Positions 22,532-33,893 of a DNA stretch of 64,000 nucleotides are shown here, in pieces (position 1 is the first letter of the stretch; each line of letters begins with the position of its first letter). Origin of the DNA: Okapia johnstoni (taxonomy: Eukaryota > Chordata > Mammalia > Artiodactyla > Giraffidae); NCBI GenBank assembly GCA_024291935.2, contig CM044315.1:49326385-49390384 (forward strand), given 5' to 3'. The translations under genes and the position numbers were made by a program. The notes beneath the pieces are model-generated. The model ran no database searches. It saw only the letters and a list, made by a program, of their open reading frames with translations, and was not told the origin of the DNA.

Positions 22532-24960
22532 AGGACATGCAAAGAGTCTCAGCTATATGATCTTTACAGTAGTCAAACCTATATTACAATGGCACAGAAA
22601 AGTTGAACATAAAATTTCACCGGTAAAGCAAGACTAACCCTAGCAATAATAAATGTGCTTGAGTTTAAATGAAAAGAATTAAGATGATTATGTACTTAAA
22701 ATATAAAATAAACAACATAAGGTAAACTTATTAGAATTATGTAAGGTGAAATAAATTTACATGGACACCGCAATTACATCTCTCTGAAAAATCAGCAAAC
22801 TGAAGTAGTCCTAAGTAAACAAGAATTCAGATTTTTTGATAATAAAAATTATCATGTATTTTAAAATATATACAGCTAAAACTTCATATCAACTAATGAC
22901 TCAGTTTTAATATCCATAGAATATTTATAAAAACTGGCTACATAAAGCTACAAAAAAGTCAAGCATTTTGGAAAGGAGAAATTACAGTCTCCATTTTCTG
23001 ACTAGATAGAGTGAAAAACAAGCTATCCCTTCCTACAAAACAAAGAAAACTGATAAGAAGATAACTCTCCAATCATAAATGCAAAAAACTTTTACTTTTA
23101 ATAAATCTTGACTTTAAGAAGAAATCAAAGTTAAAATCAAAATCTGCTTAGAAGTGAATAGCAGTGATTACATATCAAAATGGCTAACCTAAAGGTAAAA
23201 TAAATTTTAAAAGTGTGGCCTTTAAATGTATCAATTAAAAGCAAAAAGAATATAGGAATTAATTAAATTATCAACTTAATAATGTTAAAAACAACAAAGC
23301 AAACAAAAGAATGTTAAAGGAAGGAATTAATAAAAGTAGAAACTAAACACCATAGCAATAATTAAAGATAAACTTTAAAAAGATAAGATTGATTAATCAC
23401 AGTTAAAGCTGATTCTTTCCAAGAGTAAAGAAGATCTACGAAAAATTGACAAGTCTAATAAAAAACCATATGAGATAAGTTAGGTAAAAATAAGAAGTAA
23501 CTAACTTTTTATATGCCAAAAATAAAACATTAAGAGCATACTTAAAAATTATATTCACTAGAACAATAAAACTATAAAGCACAAGGACATAAATCTCCAC
23601 AAAATATGAAAGATCTATATGAAGAAAATGATGAAATTTTAATACAAGACATAAAAGGAGACCTGAATAAATGAAGCAATATATCATATTTTGGGGTGAG
23701 AAAAATTCATATTTTAATTGTTGATTTTCTCAACATAAAGCTACAAAGTTAATAAAATTTCAATCACAATCCCATGGTTATTTGTAAATTTAAACAGATA
23801 ATTACTTAGCTCACACAGAACAACAACATGTTCAAGAATATCAAATAAAACTTTGAAATTAGACCATAATTAATTTGGATTTATCTCATCGGATACCAAA
23901 TTTATAAATAAAATGATAAATGGGTTTAGCAAGAATAAAGGAAAAGGCTAAATGCTTTTATTAAAAATATGTTTTCAAACTTCTACATTAAAAAAGTTAC
24001 AATAAGCAAAGTTAAAAGATAACTCGGAGGAAATACCTATAACATGTATAAAATACAATGGCTTATTATTAATTTTATGCAAAATTCTTTGAAAAATTTA
24101 TGAAGACAAAATGTTAGAAATCTCAACAAAGGACAACTAACAGGAAAAGAAGTGCATGTGGCTAAGAAATTTAGGCAAAATTCATCAATCTCACTAATAT
24201 AGGAGAATAAAAATCAAAATAAGATACTATGTATTAGATTTCAAATGTAGAAAAAATTGATAGTATTTTTGACAATGTAGTGAAAAGAGCAAGTTCAGAT
24301 ACTATCCAGGCATATACTCTTTTTGAAGAAATCTGTCAGTGTGTAGCTATCAAAATATAGAATGCATATAGACCGTGACCTAGTAACCTCACTTCTAGGA
24401 ATCTCTTCTATCAAAAATCTTGCATTTATCCAAAAACCATATATACTCGGTTATAGCAGAATAAAAAAAGTAGAGAGGAGTTTTTTTCAGTTGCCATTTA
24501 TAGAAGCCTAACTCAATTAGTTTGAGCAAAAAGTAACCAAAACAAAAAGGAAAAATCATATATCCATTAAAAGCAAACAACAGGAGAAAGAAAATTTATA
24601 CACACATATATATATATGATTATTTATAGATGTAAATATATATGCATAAATCTGTATATATATTTACATATATGTTTATATGTAAATGTATATGTATGTA
24701 TATCTATATAGAAATATCCTCAAGACATATTGTGAAAGAACATTTAAAAAAGAACTCAAGTGGCTGGATAATGCTAATATAATTCCATCTAATAATAAAA
24801 AGCAACAGAAAGAACAAATACCACATAAGTGCAAGGTGTGTGCAAGTATATGTATACACATAGAAAAAGAGCTAGTCTCTTACTAGAGGTTACTTTAAAG
24901 GAGAAATGGAGGCAATCTTTCACATTTTTGAATTCTATTTTACATATTATTAAACTCCTC
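22532..24960 (+). mobile_element. Second ancient L1M, continued: ORF2 and 3' UTR
   Basis: The order matches the rest of an L1 ORF2. An endonuclease trace lies at 22535-22610 (agagtctcagctatatgatc). The pre-RT/RT region is near 23090-23460 (taataaaagtagaaactaaa, gctgattctttccaagagta). A later block lies at 23590-23830 (ctgaataaatgaagcaatat, aatttcaatcacaatcccat). The 3' end of ORF2 and 3' UTR lie at 24280-24960 (cctcacttctaggaatctct, ttgaattctattttacatat). All frames are closed. This is the right half of the element whose left half is 17700-18987. Confidence 0.65.
24596..24712. repeat. AT-rich low-complexity tract (TATA/TGTA)
   Basis: Imperfect tatatg/tatgta repeats lie inside the L1M 3' UTR. 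Several 60-66 codon frames here are products of this composition. Confidence 0.8.
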
Positions 24961-25470
24961 CCCTACAAAAATCATAATATTCCAATATGAAGTTTTCTCA
25001 TGCAAGAAGAATCATTTAAGAAAGAAATGATATTATGGCTGCACAGAAAAAGAAGAAACTAATGCCAGAAAATAACTCTGAATCTGGAACCTAAGATACA
25101 GTCCCTGCCCTTTGGGAGGTTAAGGGAGATAAATATTTCTCAGGTGGCCATGACAGAAGTATAGAGGTCTGTAAAAGAAGTGAAAACAAATTGTAGGAGA
25201 AGTCAGGTGAGAGCTATTACTTCAAATATGTTACCCAATAATTCAGGTTGTTCCACCACTTAATGTTGAGAGGAAAATTCAATTCATTTGAAATCATTTA
25301 TTCATATCCCTAAACTGAATGGCATATTGATTTTGATATTCATTTTCATTACAGTCAATAGGCCTTCGATTGAAGCCCTTTCCATTTGTAAGTCTCCTTG
25401 AGTCACCCACAATTGTACTGCTACTCTTTGAATACAATAAGGCATAGTTATAGTAGAGGGGGAGGGTTTT
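24961..25470. other. No gene seen
   Basis: Unassigned. A faint L2-like block (gatacagtccctgccctttg) occurs near 25097-25120. Confidence 0.4.
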
Positions 25471-25479
25471 TGCTCAGTT

Positions 25480-26335
25480 TAGCTGCATACAACAAATGTT
25501 TGTATACCAAGTATTGTGCAAGGGCTGGAGAGGGGAGGTCTTGGTCTAAAGACACCGCAGATCTCCAGGAAAGAACAGAGGTGTAAGCTGGGGCTGTGTT
25601 CAAGGCGTTGTAGGGGGAAGGGGAGCAAGCAGCACCACACTCAGGTGGAGGAGGAGGGGACTGGCAAATAATTCTGAGGAGGAGCCAGCGTTTCAGGGGA
25701 GAACAAGAGCAGGATTTACTGTGGTATTGAAGACTCTTGAGAGTTCCTTGTACTGCAAGGAGATCAAATCAGTCAATCAGAAAGTAAATTAGTCCTGATG
25801 CTGAAGCTGAAACTCCAATACTTTGGCCACCTGATGCAAAGAACTGACTCATTTGAAAAGACCCTGATACTGGGAAAGATTGAAGGTGGGAGGAGAAGGG
25901 GATGACAGAGGATGAGATGGTTGGATGGCATCACTGACTCAATGGACATGAGTTTGAGTAAGCTCTGGGAGTTGGTGATGGACAGGGAGGCCTAACATGC
26001 TGCAGTCCATGGGGTCACAAAGAACTGGACACGACTGAGTGACTGAACTGAATGGACCTGGGGGAAGGAGGTGTAAATGTAAAAAGGCAGGCCCAAGGGT
26101 GTGAAACACACAACTGTCTATGGGGAGATAGAATCCACTGTATCTGGATTGTAAATAGTAAGAGTTAATGGGGAAAGAGGGGTGAAGGTGAGGTCAAAGA
26201 GGTGGACCCAAGTCAGACTCTCCAGGGCTTTGAAAGGAGAGTTGAAGAATTTATGTCTTACACTGAACAGGATTTGAAGGGTTTTAAATCACAGTTAGAC
26301 TTGGCTTATAAATGGATCTCTATGGCGTAAGATAA
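25480..26335 (-). repeat. L2-type relic interrupted by a BovB fragment
   Basis: The left part shows caacaaatgtttgtatacca and gtgcaagggctgg. After the BovB (25719-26053) the text continues with ggtgaggtcaaagaggtgga, ctccagggctttgaaagg and gttttaaatcacag. These fit the internal order of the same ancient repeat. Family assignment is moderate only. Confidence 0.4.
25719..26053 (+). mobile_element. BovB LINE 3' fragment (short)
   Basis: Starts actgtggtattgaagactc and runs through ccaatactttggccacctga and ggatgagatggttggatggc to gactgagtgactgaactgaa. A small internal deletion removes part of the 'ggagatcagtcctgggtgttc' block. It codes for nothing usable. Confidence 0.92.
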
Positions 26336-26349
26336 GAGAAGGAAGCTTG

Positions 26350-26562
26350 GCTAAGTCACTTCAGTCGTGTCAGACTCTTTGTGACCCCATCGACTGTAGC
26401 CCTCCAGCCTCCTCTGTCCATGGAATTTCCAAGAATACTGGAGTGAGTTGCCATTTCCTACTCCAGGGGTTCTTTCTGACCCAGAGATTGAACCCGTGTC
26501 TCTTCTGTTTCCTGAAATGCCAGGTGTGTTCTTTACCACCAGTGCCACTTGGGAAGCCCATT
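26350..26562 (-). mobile_element. Bov-tA SINE
   Basis: Reverse-strand Bov-tA: cacttcagtcgtgtcagact, ctctgtccatggaatttcc, gagattgaacccgtgtctc, ending gccacttgggaagccc. The frames of 65-86 codons on both strands here are SINE sequence. Confidence 0.92.
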
Positions 26563-27015
26563 AGGAAACATGGGCAAAATACCTGATGTCCTGAACTAAA
26601 GTGGTAACAGCAGGTAGGGGAAATGGACATGTGTTTGAGAAACCTCTGTCTAGAAGGTTAATTTACTAGACTTGACTTGTGACTTGTGATCTTGACTCAA
26701 GATCATGCCTCCAAATGTAAATAAATTCAGTACGGACACCATACTGAACACTAAAGGTTCCTGTCCACAGCTCCTAGTATGATGTGGGTTAAACCATCCC
26801 ATGTATTTGTGCCATGATCTATTATTCTAATGTGGAAAATCTATGTCATTCAAGCCTTTGATTTCATCATTAGCAAATGACACACTTCAGAACAATCCAC
26901 CATGTTTTAATGGTGCTCTAGAGAGCTGGGCTCAGCCCTCACAAAAAAACAAAAACAAAACCATTTTCTCTACTACCTTAAGGCTGATATTCAAATAATT
27001 GAGACAATTCCTTCT
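26563..27015. other. No gene seen
   Basis: Unassigned. It includes a 9+1+9 perfect inverted repeat at 26687-26705 (tgatcttga c tcaagatca). Confidence 0.45.
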
Positions 27016-27019
27016 TCCC

Positions 27020-27468
27020 AATTAGAATGGCCCCTTAAAGATGTCTACATTCTAATCCCTGAAACCTGTGCATTCTTATCTTATATAGCAAAAGGGACTT
27101 TGCAATTGTAATTAAAGATCTTGAGATGGAGAAATTATCACTGTAATTATTAATATAAGACTTTTTACAAGGAAAAAAAAAGGGTGGGGGAGACAGGAAA
27201 GATAGAAAAGGAGATATGACAATAGAGGCAGAGGTCAAAGTGATATGGGTCCATAAGCCAAAGAATGAGGAGGACCTTGCATTTCTTGCTGGAAAAGTCA
27301 AGAAAACAAAATTCTCTCTTCAAGCTTCTAGAAGGGCCAGTCACAAAGGACCTTGCCAATCTATTTTCAACTTCTAACTCCTGAACTGTAAGAAAATAAA
27401 TTTGTGTTGTTTTAAACCAGTAATTCTATGGTAATTTGTCACAGCTGCAATGGGAAACCAATATATTC
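27020..27468 (+). mobile_element. Solo LTR, MLT1-type (ERVL-MaLR)
   Basis: The MLT1-like order is visible: tctacattctaatccctgaa, gggactttgcaattgtaatt, a purine-rich middle, ggcagaggtcaaagtgatat, ctcctgaactgtaagaaaat, aaatttgtgttgttttaaac, and a near-terminal gggaaaccaatata. The AATAAA-like polyadenylation signal is near 27394-27399. No internal coding region is seen, so it is a solo LTR. Confidence 0.65.
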
Positions 27469-28409
27469 CCTTAACTCAAATCTTACTGGTACAAACAATA
27501 TCCAGTTTATGTCTTCCCTTTGATGTAGTTCCAATATCTCAAGAACTGCTCTTACATTTAAGTGTCAGAGTAAGCATGGCTCTTCATTATTTTCATGATT
27601 CTAACCAAGACATTGCTGTAGAATCAGTCCAAACAGTCCCAATGTTATAAATTTCCACCTATTCTTAATAAGTAAGTCAATTTTACCCAAGCCAACATTC
27701 TTGAATTTTTGCTAATATTTTTGGAATCATTCTTTGAATGAAAATTCTATAGCAGCTATAGTCAGCACACACCTTTTCTTTAGCTTCCAGCTTCCATTTT
27801 ATGTTAGCTTATTTGTTTACCTATTTTTTTTTCTTAGATTGGACTGAGTAATAAAAGATCCTTCCCTAGACCACCAGCTTTCAAATCATTTCATACTATA
27901 CCAACAATCGGAGACTAACTCTATTGGTCTTTCCAGAATAAATAATCCCATTTCTATTTTTTGATGAGTTTAAAAGTAACAAGCTGTTCAAGTCATGGGC
28001 TTTTATATTAGAAGGTGTTGGGACCTAGAAAATTCTGTCCTACTTGGTAATATATTTATTCTAAATGTAACTTGTTTTTACTAAGTTGTCGCTGTATGCT
28101 CACGAGCTCTTTTATTTTGGCAATTTTGGTATATCTTCATATGACGATAAAAACCTTTCTTACTGGCTCTTAAATGAAAAATATGCTCAGTGTCTCAGAC
28201 TCAACATCAATTGTCAACTTTTCATTAATGTAAAAGTGACTCTGTTTTCCAAAATTTTCACAGTTTTAGAACATAAAGTGAAGAGAATGAGAGGAGGCCA
28301 TGGGGTATAGTCACCTAGAAGCCTGGGGTCCAGCTCAGTCCCTGACTGGTGCCTGCTGTGAAACCCTTCTCCCTCCCTTTCTAGGGCCTCCTCTACATAC
28401 CTGAACACC
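27469..28409. other. No gene seen
   Basis: About 0.9 kb of unassigned AT-rich sequence. Frames of 64-74 codons on both strands lack domains. Confidence 0.4.
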
Positions 28410-28411
28410 TT

Positions 28412-28627
28412 CTCTCATGGCTCAGACAGTAAAGCATCTGCCTGCAATGCGGGAGACAGGGGTTTGATCCCTGGGTCAGGAATATCCCCTGGAGAAGGAA
28501 ATGGCAACCCACTCCAGTACTCTTGCCTGGAAAATTCCATGGACAGAGGAGCCTGGAAGGCTATAGTCCATAGGGTTACAAAGAGTCGGACATGACTGAG
28601 CAACTTCACTTTCACTTTCACTTTCTA
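28412..28627 (+). mobile_element. Bov-tA SINE
   Basis: Full order from tctcatggctcagacagtaa through gcctgcaatgcgggagacag and ccactccagtactcttgcct to gtcggacatgactgagcaac, with a cactttcactttcac tail. Confidence 0.93.
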
Positions 28628-28839
28628 CGCGCCTTGGTCAGCAACACTTGCTTTAGTGGCAGACTTCTGGATATCATGATTCAGCATACTGGGACTCAAG
28701 TGACAAACTTCAAGTGGGTTGCAGCTTTTCTGAGTCTTTCTGCAGACAGTCAAGGGGCTGTTTGGTCCACAGACATCAGAGGTGACACTGTTCTACATTA
28801 CAAATCTGTCTAAGGCATGTTTACTCATCAATCAAAGTG

Positions 28840-29056
28840 AAAGGAGTCAACAAGGACATGAAAAGATGCTCAACATTATTAGCCATCAGGAAAATCCAAA
28901 TCAAAACCATAATGGCATACCACTTCCCAACCATTGGATAGATATATTTTTAAAAATACTAATAGATGATAGCAAGTAATTGGTAAGGATGCTAAGAAAT
29001 TGGACCTTCATACACTACTAGCTAGAAAGTAAAATGATGCAACTATTTTAACAACA
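28840..29056 (+). mobile_element. L1M ORF2 3' part, left of the BovB insertion
   Basis: Blocks: caaggacatgaaaagatgct, aacattattagccatcagg, aaatcaaaaccataatggca, gctaagaaattggaccttca, aagtaaaatgatgcaacta. This is the L1 ORF2 C-terminal end. It resumes at 30820. Confidence 0.72.
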
Positions 29057-29330
29057 AGAAATAGAGGAAAACAATAGAATGGGAAAGACTAGAGATCTTT
29101 TCAAGTAAATTAGAGACGCCAAGGGAACATTTCATGCAGAGATGGGCTCAGTAAAGGACAGATGGTAGGGACCTAACAGAAGCAGAAGATATTAAGAAGA
29201 GGTGGCAAGAATACACAGAAGAACTGTACAAAAAAGTCTTCACCACCCAGACAATCATGATGGTGTGATCACTCACTTAGAGCCAGACGTCCTAGACTGT
29301 GAAGTCAAGTAGGCCTCAGGAAGCATCACT

Positions 29331-30291
29331 ATGAATAAAGCTAGCGGAGGTGATGGAATTCCAGTTGAGCTATTTCAAATCTTGAAAGATGATGCTGTGA
29401 AAGTGCTGCACTCAATATGCCTGCAAATATGGAAAACTCAGCAGTGGCCACAGGACTGGAAAATGTCAGTTTGCATTCCAATCCCAAAGAAAAGCAATGC
29501 CAAAGAATGCTCAAACTACCACACAATTGCACTCATCTCACACACTAGTAAAGTAATGCTCAAAATTCTCCAAGCCAGGCTTCAGCAATACATGAACCAT
29601 GAACTTCCAGATGTTCAAGCTGGTTTTAGAAAAGGCAGAGGAACAAGAGATCAAATTGCCAATATCCACTGGATCATCGAAAAAGCAAGAGAGTTCCAGA
29701 AAAAACATCTATTTCTGCTTTATTGACTATGCCAAAGCCTTTGACTGTGTGGATCACAATAAACTGTGGAAAATCCTGAAAGAGATGGGAATACCAGACT
29801 ACCTGACCTGCCTCTTGAGAAACCTGTATTCAGGTCAGGAAGCAACAGTTAGAACTGGACATGGAACAACAGACTGGTTCCAAATAGGAAAAGGAGTATG
29901 TCAAGGCTGTATATTGTCACCCTGCTTATTTAACTTATATGCAGAGTACATCATGAGAAACGCTGGGCTGGAAGAAACACAAGCTGGACTCAAGATTGCC
30001 AGGAGAAACATCGATAACCTCAGATATGCAGATGACACCACCCTTATGGCAGAAAGTGAAGAAGAACTAAAGAGCCTCTTGATGAAAGTAAAAGTGGAGA
30101 GTGAAAAAGTTGGCTTAAAGCTCAACATTCAGAAAACTAAGATCATGGCATCTTGTCCCATCACTTCATGGCAGATAGATGGGGAAACAGTGGAAACAGT
30201 GGCTGACTTTTTCTGGGCTCCAAAATCACCGCAGATGGTGACTGCAGCCATGAAATTAAAAGACACTTACTCCTTGGAAGGAAAGTTATGA
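29331..30291 (+). pseudogene. BovB reverse transcriptase domain (frameshifted)
   Basis: Two overlapping frames carry the RT. 29331-29726 has MNKASGGDGIPVELFQ, PIPKKSNAKECSNYHTIAL and KGRGTRDQIANIHWI. An extra A in the run at 29700-29705 shifts the frame. 29599-30291 then carries YFCFIDYAKAFDCVDHNKL (first catalytic Asp region), IGKGVCQGCILSPCLFNLY, and the YADD catalytic box (NLRYADDTTLM). A second shift at about 30208-30215 leads to the stop at 30291. The RT motifs are intact, but the reading frame is broken at least twice and no endonuclease is present. Confidence 0.93.
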
Positions 30292-30442
30292 CCAACCTAG
30301 ATAGCATATTAAAAAGCAGAGACATTACTTTGCCAACAAAGGTCCGTCAAGTCAAGGCTATGATTTTTCCAGTGGTCATGTATGGATGTGAGAGTTGGAG
30401 TATAAAGAAAGCGGAGAGCTGAAAAATTGATGCTTTTGAACT

Positions 30443-30787
30443 GTGGTTTTGGAGAAGACTCTTGAGAGTCCCTTGGACTGCAAGAAGATCCAACCAATCC
30501 ATCCTAAAGATCAGTCCTGTGTGTTCATTGGAAGGACTGATGTTGAAGCTGAAACTCCAATCTTTGGCCACCTGATGCAAAGAGCTGACTCATTGGAAAA
30601 GACCCTGATGCTGGGAAAGATTGAGGGCAGGAGGAGAAGGGGACGACAGAGGATAAGATGGTTGGATGGCATCATTGACTCGATGGACATGGGTTTGGGT
30701 GGACTCATGGAGTTGGTGATGGACAGGGAGGCCTGGCATGCTGCAGTTCATGGGGTCACAAAGAGTTGGACACGACTGAGCAACTGA
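30443..30787 (+). pseudogene. BovB ORF2 C-terminal remnant
   Basis: A 114-codon frame covers the C-terminal part ([55 protein letters not shown]) and ends before the tail. Its start is arbitrary, because its N-terminal residues are out of the BovB frame until a small deletion near 30509. Confidence 0.88.
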
Positions 30788-30838
30788 ACTGAACTGAACT
30801 GAACTGAACTTTAACAACAGTCCAGCACTTCCTCAGGG

Positions 30839-31012
30839 CTTCCCAGGTGGCTCAGTGGTAAAGAATCTGCCTGCCAATGCAGAAAATGTGGGTTCTATCC
30901 CTGGGTTGGTAAGGTCCCTTGGAGAGGAAAATGGCAGCCCACTCCAGTATTCTTGCCTGGAAAAATCCCATGGACAGAGCAACCTGGTGGGCTACAGTCC
31001 ACGGGGTCACAA
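30839..31012 (+). mobile_element. Bov-tA SINE lacking its 3' end
   Basis: The head and body are normal (gcttcccaggtggctcagtg, ccactccagtattcttgcct, ctacagtccacggggtcac). It stops at the cac of 'gggtcacaaagagtcgg', where L1M sequence resumes. No TSD was found. Confidence 0.9.
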
Positions 31013-31372
31013 TGAAGTACTGATATATATGACTGCATGGATGAACTTTGAAAACATTATGCTAAAAGAAACCAGTCACAAGGGACCACACATTGTATGA
31101 TTCCATTTATATGGAACACTCAAAGAAAGCAAATTCATAGAGATTGAAAATGGATTAGTGGTTTCCTAGGGCTAGAGGGGGTTGAGGACCTGAGAGATGA
31201 CAGCTAAGCGGTGTAGGTTTCATTTTGGGGTGATTAAAATGTGCTAAAATTGATTATGGTGATGCTTGTGTAACTCCCAAGGTACTAAAAGCCACTGCAT
31301 TATACAGTTTAAATGACTCAATTATATGGCATGTCAATTATATCTTAATAAACCTGTTTTATAAAAAAAGAA
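31013..31372 (+). mobile_element. L1M 3' end, right of the SINE
   Basis: Blocks: aatgaagtactgatatatat, catggatgaactttgaaaac, cattgtatgattccatttat, gtttcctagggctagag, ttttggggtgattaaaatgt, atatcttaataaacctgttt and a final A-rich tail. This completes the element begun at 28840, but about 200 bases of ORF2 expected between 'cagcacttcctcag' and 'aatgaagtactg' are missing. Confidence 0.8.
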
Positions 31373-33125
31373 GTGGAACAAATGAATATTTCCCACTCAA
31401 TTATATCCTGAGCTGCATCAGTTGCATAACCCATATTACCTCCTCCGTCCACCTCTCCCTCCAGCCCCACTTCCTCTTTGCTTATGATCAATGGGACCAA
31501 ATCAACAGCAGCTCCTGAGAGAGACAGTGCCGAACTAGTCAGAATTTTATATTTGTTTTGTTTGTGAAACAATGAATGGCAGGGAGGCATTTGCTTAATC
31601 CTGCTGGTTTCTTTCTGAAAACTCCTGCCACAGCCCAACTGCATGGGTTATTATTTCCAAAGGGATGTTCACCTTAAGTATTTATTTCGGTTACCTTCCA
31701 TGTATGCTCCAAGGCTCCACTCCACTATGTCAACATTCATGTGTATTTACTTCTGCTGATTTCTCATTATTTCTTCTGGGCCTGACCTCTAAAGAGAGGT
31801 GATGGTTGATTGCCTTTACGACATGATCTGAGTGTTGTCATCTGATCCAAGCCTCCTCAGCCAAATTGTCTCCAGTCTCCCCTTTTCACTAGCTAGCTAA
31901 TCCTCTTGTCTTGAACGTGAAACCCCCATTATTATCTCTCCTTTGGAATAAGGCACAGAACTCCTCCTTGAACTATAAATGTGCCTCGGAAAGGAAAGCG
32001 TAATGATACACCCCCACATATTTACCCCAGTACAGAGTCAGTTGTTCAATAGTGTTTCTAAAGAATGGGTTGGGAAGGTATGGAGCAAGCAGCACAGTCT
32101 AAGGAAGGTTTTGCTATGTTGATAACCTCAGCCCTGGGAAGATGCACAGAGCCAGGGAAAGCCTCAGGGCAATGAACATCTGCTTATGCAGGTCACTGAA
32201 ACAGAGAAAGGGACCATTAAAGGAAAGATGAGGTTTTAGTGTAAGAGATTTTTTACTTTTACCTGGGATGGGCCCAGACTCCTTTTTGTCTTGAGACAAG
32301 AGTCTTCTTTCTTTATTCCACTTCAGTGCAGTATTATTCTACTACTACTGAACTTCTGTAATATTTCAGTGATAGTAGAAGTAGCTTCTCTCTCCCCTTG
32401 GAAATACATCAGCTAATAAAGATTGCAAGAGCCCCAAGATTCAATAGGGTGCAGAGGACTACCTAATGAAAGCAGAAGACTATTTGCATCTCACAGGCCC
32501 CATTTCCATGGGACTCAGCAACATTCTGAAGTTTATTGGCATATGATCTGTCAAATAAAACACACGTTTCATATATAGCACATTATTAAATAATGATTAT
32601 GTCTCAAGGTAGGAGCTGAACATATTTCATTTTTCCCTCTGCTATTAACTAAGAAGGTTGCTTTCCGCGGCTTTCTTGACAAGTACAGTCAAATCAACAC
32701 TGAGCCTGGCACTGAAATTAAGTGCCACTTCTTCCTCCCATGCACAGGCCCCTCCATGTGTCCATTTTAAAATTATTTCTGATTGTTATGATCAGCAAAG
32801 GTGAAAGATTCATGATAGTGTAGCTGCAGGCCCTCCACTCTGAGCTTTATTTCCAATGTTTTTAATACATAATGCTGCATTTCAAGCCATGTACAGTCAG
32901 AGGGACTAGCTCTGCCTCTCGGGGGATGTAGAAGTGATTCCCCAGCCAAACCTACTGAAGTCTTTCCCTCTTTGGAAATGAAATGAAATTCTCAAATTAG
33001 ATCAATTGGGCCTTGCCAGTTTTTCTTTCTACCCCCAATTTCTTGAATTCTTTTGCTGGCTTCATTTATTTTAGTGTATGGAGCTTAAACATACTAAACT
33101 TTTAGGTTCTGTTTCATGTTTTCTG
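31373..33125. other. Repeat-poor stretch, no gene supported
   Basis: About 1.75 kb with no repeat I can name in a window otherwise packed with them. The 99-codon minus-strand frame (31345-31644) starts inside the L1M tail zone and has no domain. It could hold conserved non-coding sequence. Confidence 0.4.
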
Positions 33126-33129
33126 GCCA

Positions 33130-33235
33130 ATAAGTATTCTTGCCTGGAGAATCCCCATGGACAGAGGAGCCTGGCAGGCAACAGTCCATGGGGTCACACA
33201 GAGTTGGACATGACTGAGTGACTAAGCACAGCACA
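33130..33235 (+). mobile_element. Bov-tA SINE 3' fragment
   Basis: Only the last ~100 bases are present: gtattcttgcctggagaatc, gacagaggagcctggcaggc, gagttggacatgactgagtg. Confidence 0.87.
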
Positions 33236-33409
33236 CATGATCAGATACAGATTCAAATATTTTAACTGAAAATGTTTATTTTACTAACATAAGCATATAA
33301 GATTCCTACATTCTGTCATATACACTATATTAGAAATATCACAATATTACTCATTCACTCTTTTCATTCATTAACTTTTGCTTTCTTGTGACAGTTTTAT
33401 TATTAAAAA

Positions 33410-33489
33410 AAGACCTAGATTTGGACCTGTGTTGGTCTTGGGCAAGTTATTTAATCTTTACTGGCCTCAGTTTCTTTGGTTCAGTGGTG
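33410..33489 (+). repeat. MIR core fragment
   Basis: gatttggacctgtgttggtc, tgggcaagttatttaatctt and ggcctcagtttcttt follow the MIR core order. The LTR at 33490 truncates it. Confidence 0.5.
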
Positions 33490-33893
33490 TTATAGATTGA
33501 ATTGTGCCTTCCTAAAATTTATATGCTGAAGTCCCAATCTCAAGTATCTCAGAATGTTAACTTATCTGGATATAAAGTCTTTACAGGGGTAGTCAAACTA
33601 AAATAGGTTCATTGAGGTGGCCCCTGTGTTGTGTCACTTCAGTACAATATAACTTGTATCCTTATAAAAAGGAAAAATGTGGACACACAGGCTTGCACAG
33701 AACGTGGGTGATGTGAAGAGACCTAGGGAAAAAAACAGCCAAGGAGAAAGACCTGGAAGAGATCCTTCCCTCAGAGTCCTCCATCACTAATTTGAGGCTT
33801 GTAGCCTCCATAACCGCAAAACAAAAAATTCCTGTTGTTTAAGCCACCTACATTGTGGTGCTTTGGTATGACGGCCCTAGAAAACTAATACTG
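33490..33893 (+). mobile_element. Solo LTR, MLT1-type (ERVL-MaLR)
   Basis: Near full-length LTR: tagattgaattgtgccttcc, gctgaagtcccaatctcaag, atccttataaaaaggaaaaa, a ccaaggag block, aggcttgtagcctccataac, attcctgttgtttaagccac and the end ggccctagaaaactaatact. No internal region. Confidence 0.8.

Larger units (their letters stand above)
29057..30809 (+). mobile_element. BovB LINE, 5'-truncated, with TSD and (GAACT)n tail
   Basis: It begins gaaatagaggaaaacaatag, in the linker between endonuclease and RT, and ends in repeated ctgaa units (about 30783-30809). The 10-bp perfect duplication tttaacaaca flanks it (29047-29056 and 30810-30819). It is inserted in the same orientation into an older L1M. 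Confidence 0.94.

Noticed and set aside
26687..26705. 9+1+9 inverted repeat as a regulatory operator
   Set aside because: A single short hairpin in unassigned sequence without other signals; expected by chance in 64 kb.
27020..27468. Internal retroviral genes next to the LTRs
   Set aside because: Both MLT1-type LTRs (here and 33490-33893) stand alone; no gag, pol or env-like frame flanks them.
29331..30291. Possible domesticated reverse transcriptase
   Set aside because: Motifs are intact, but frameshifts, a TSD and the tail show an ordinary dead BovB copy.
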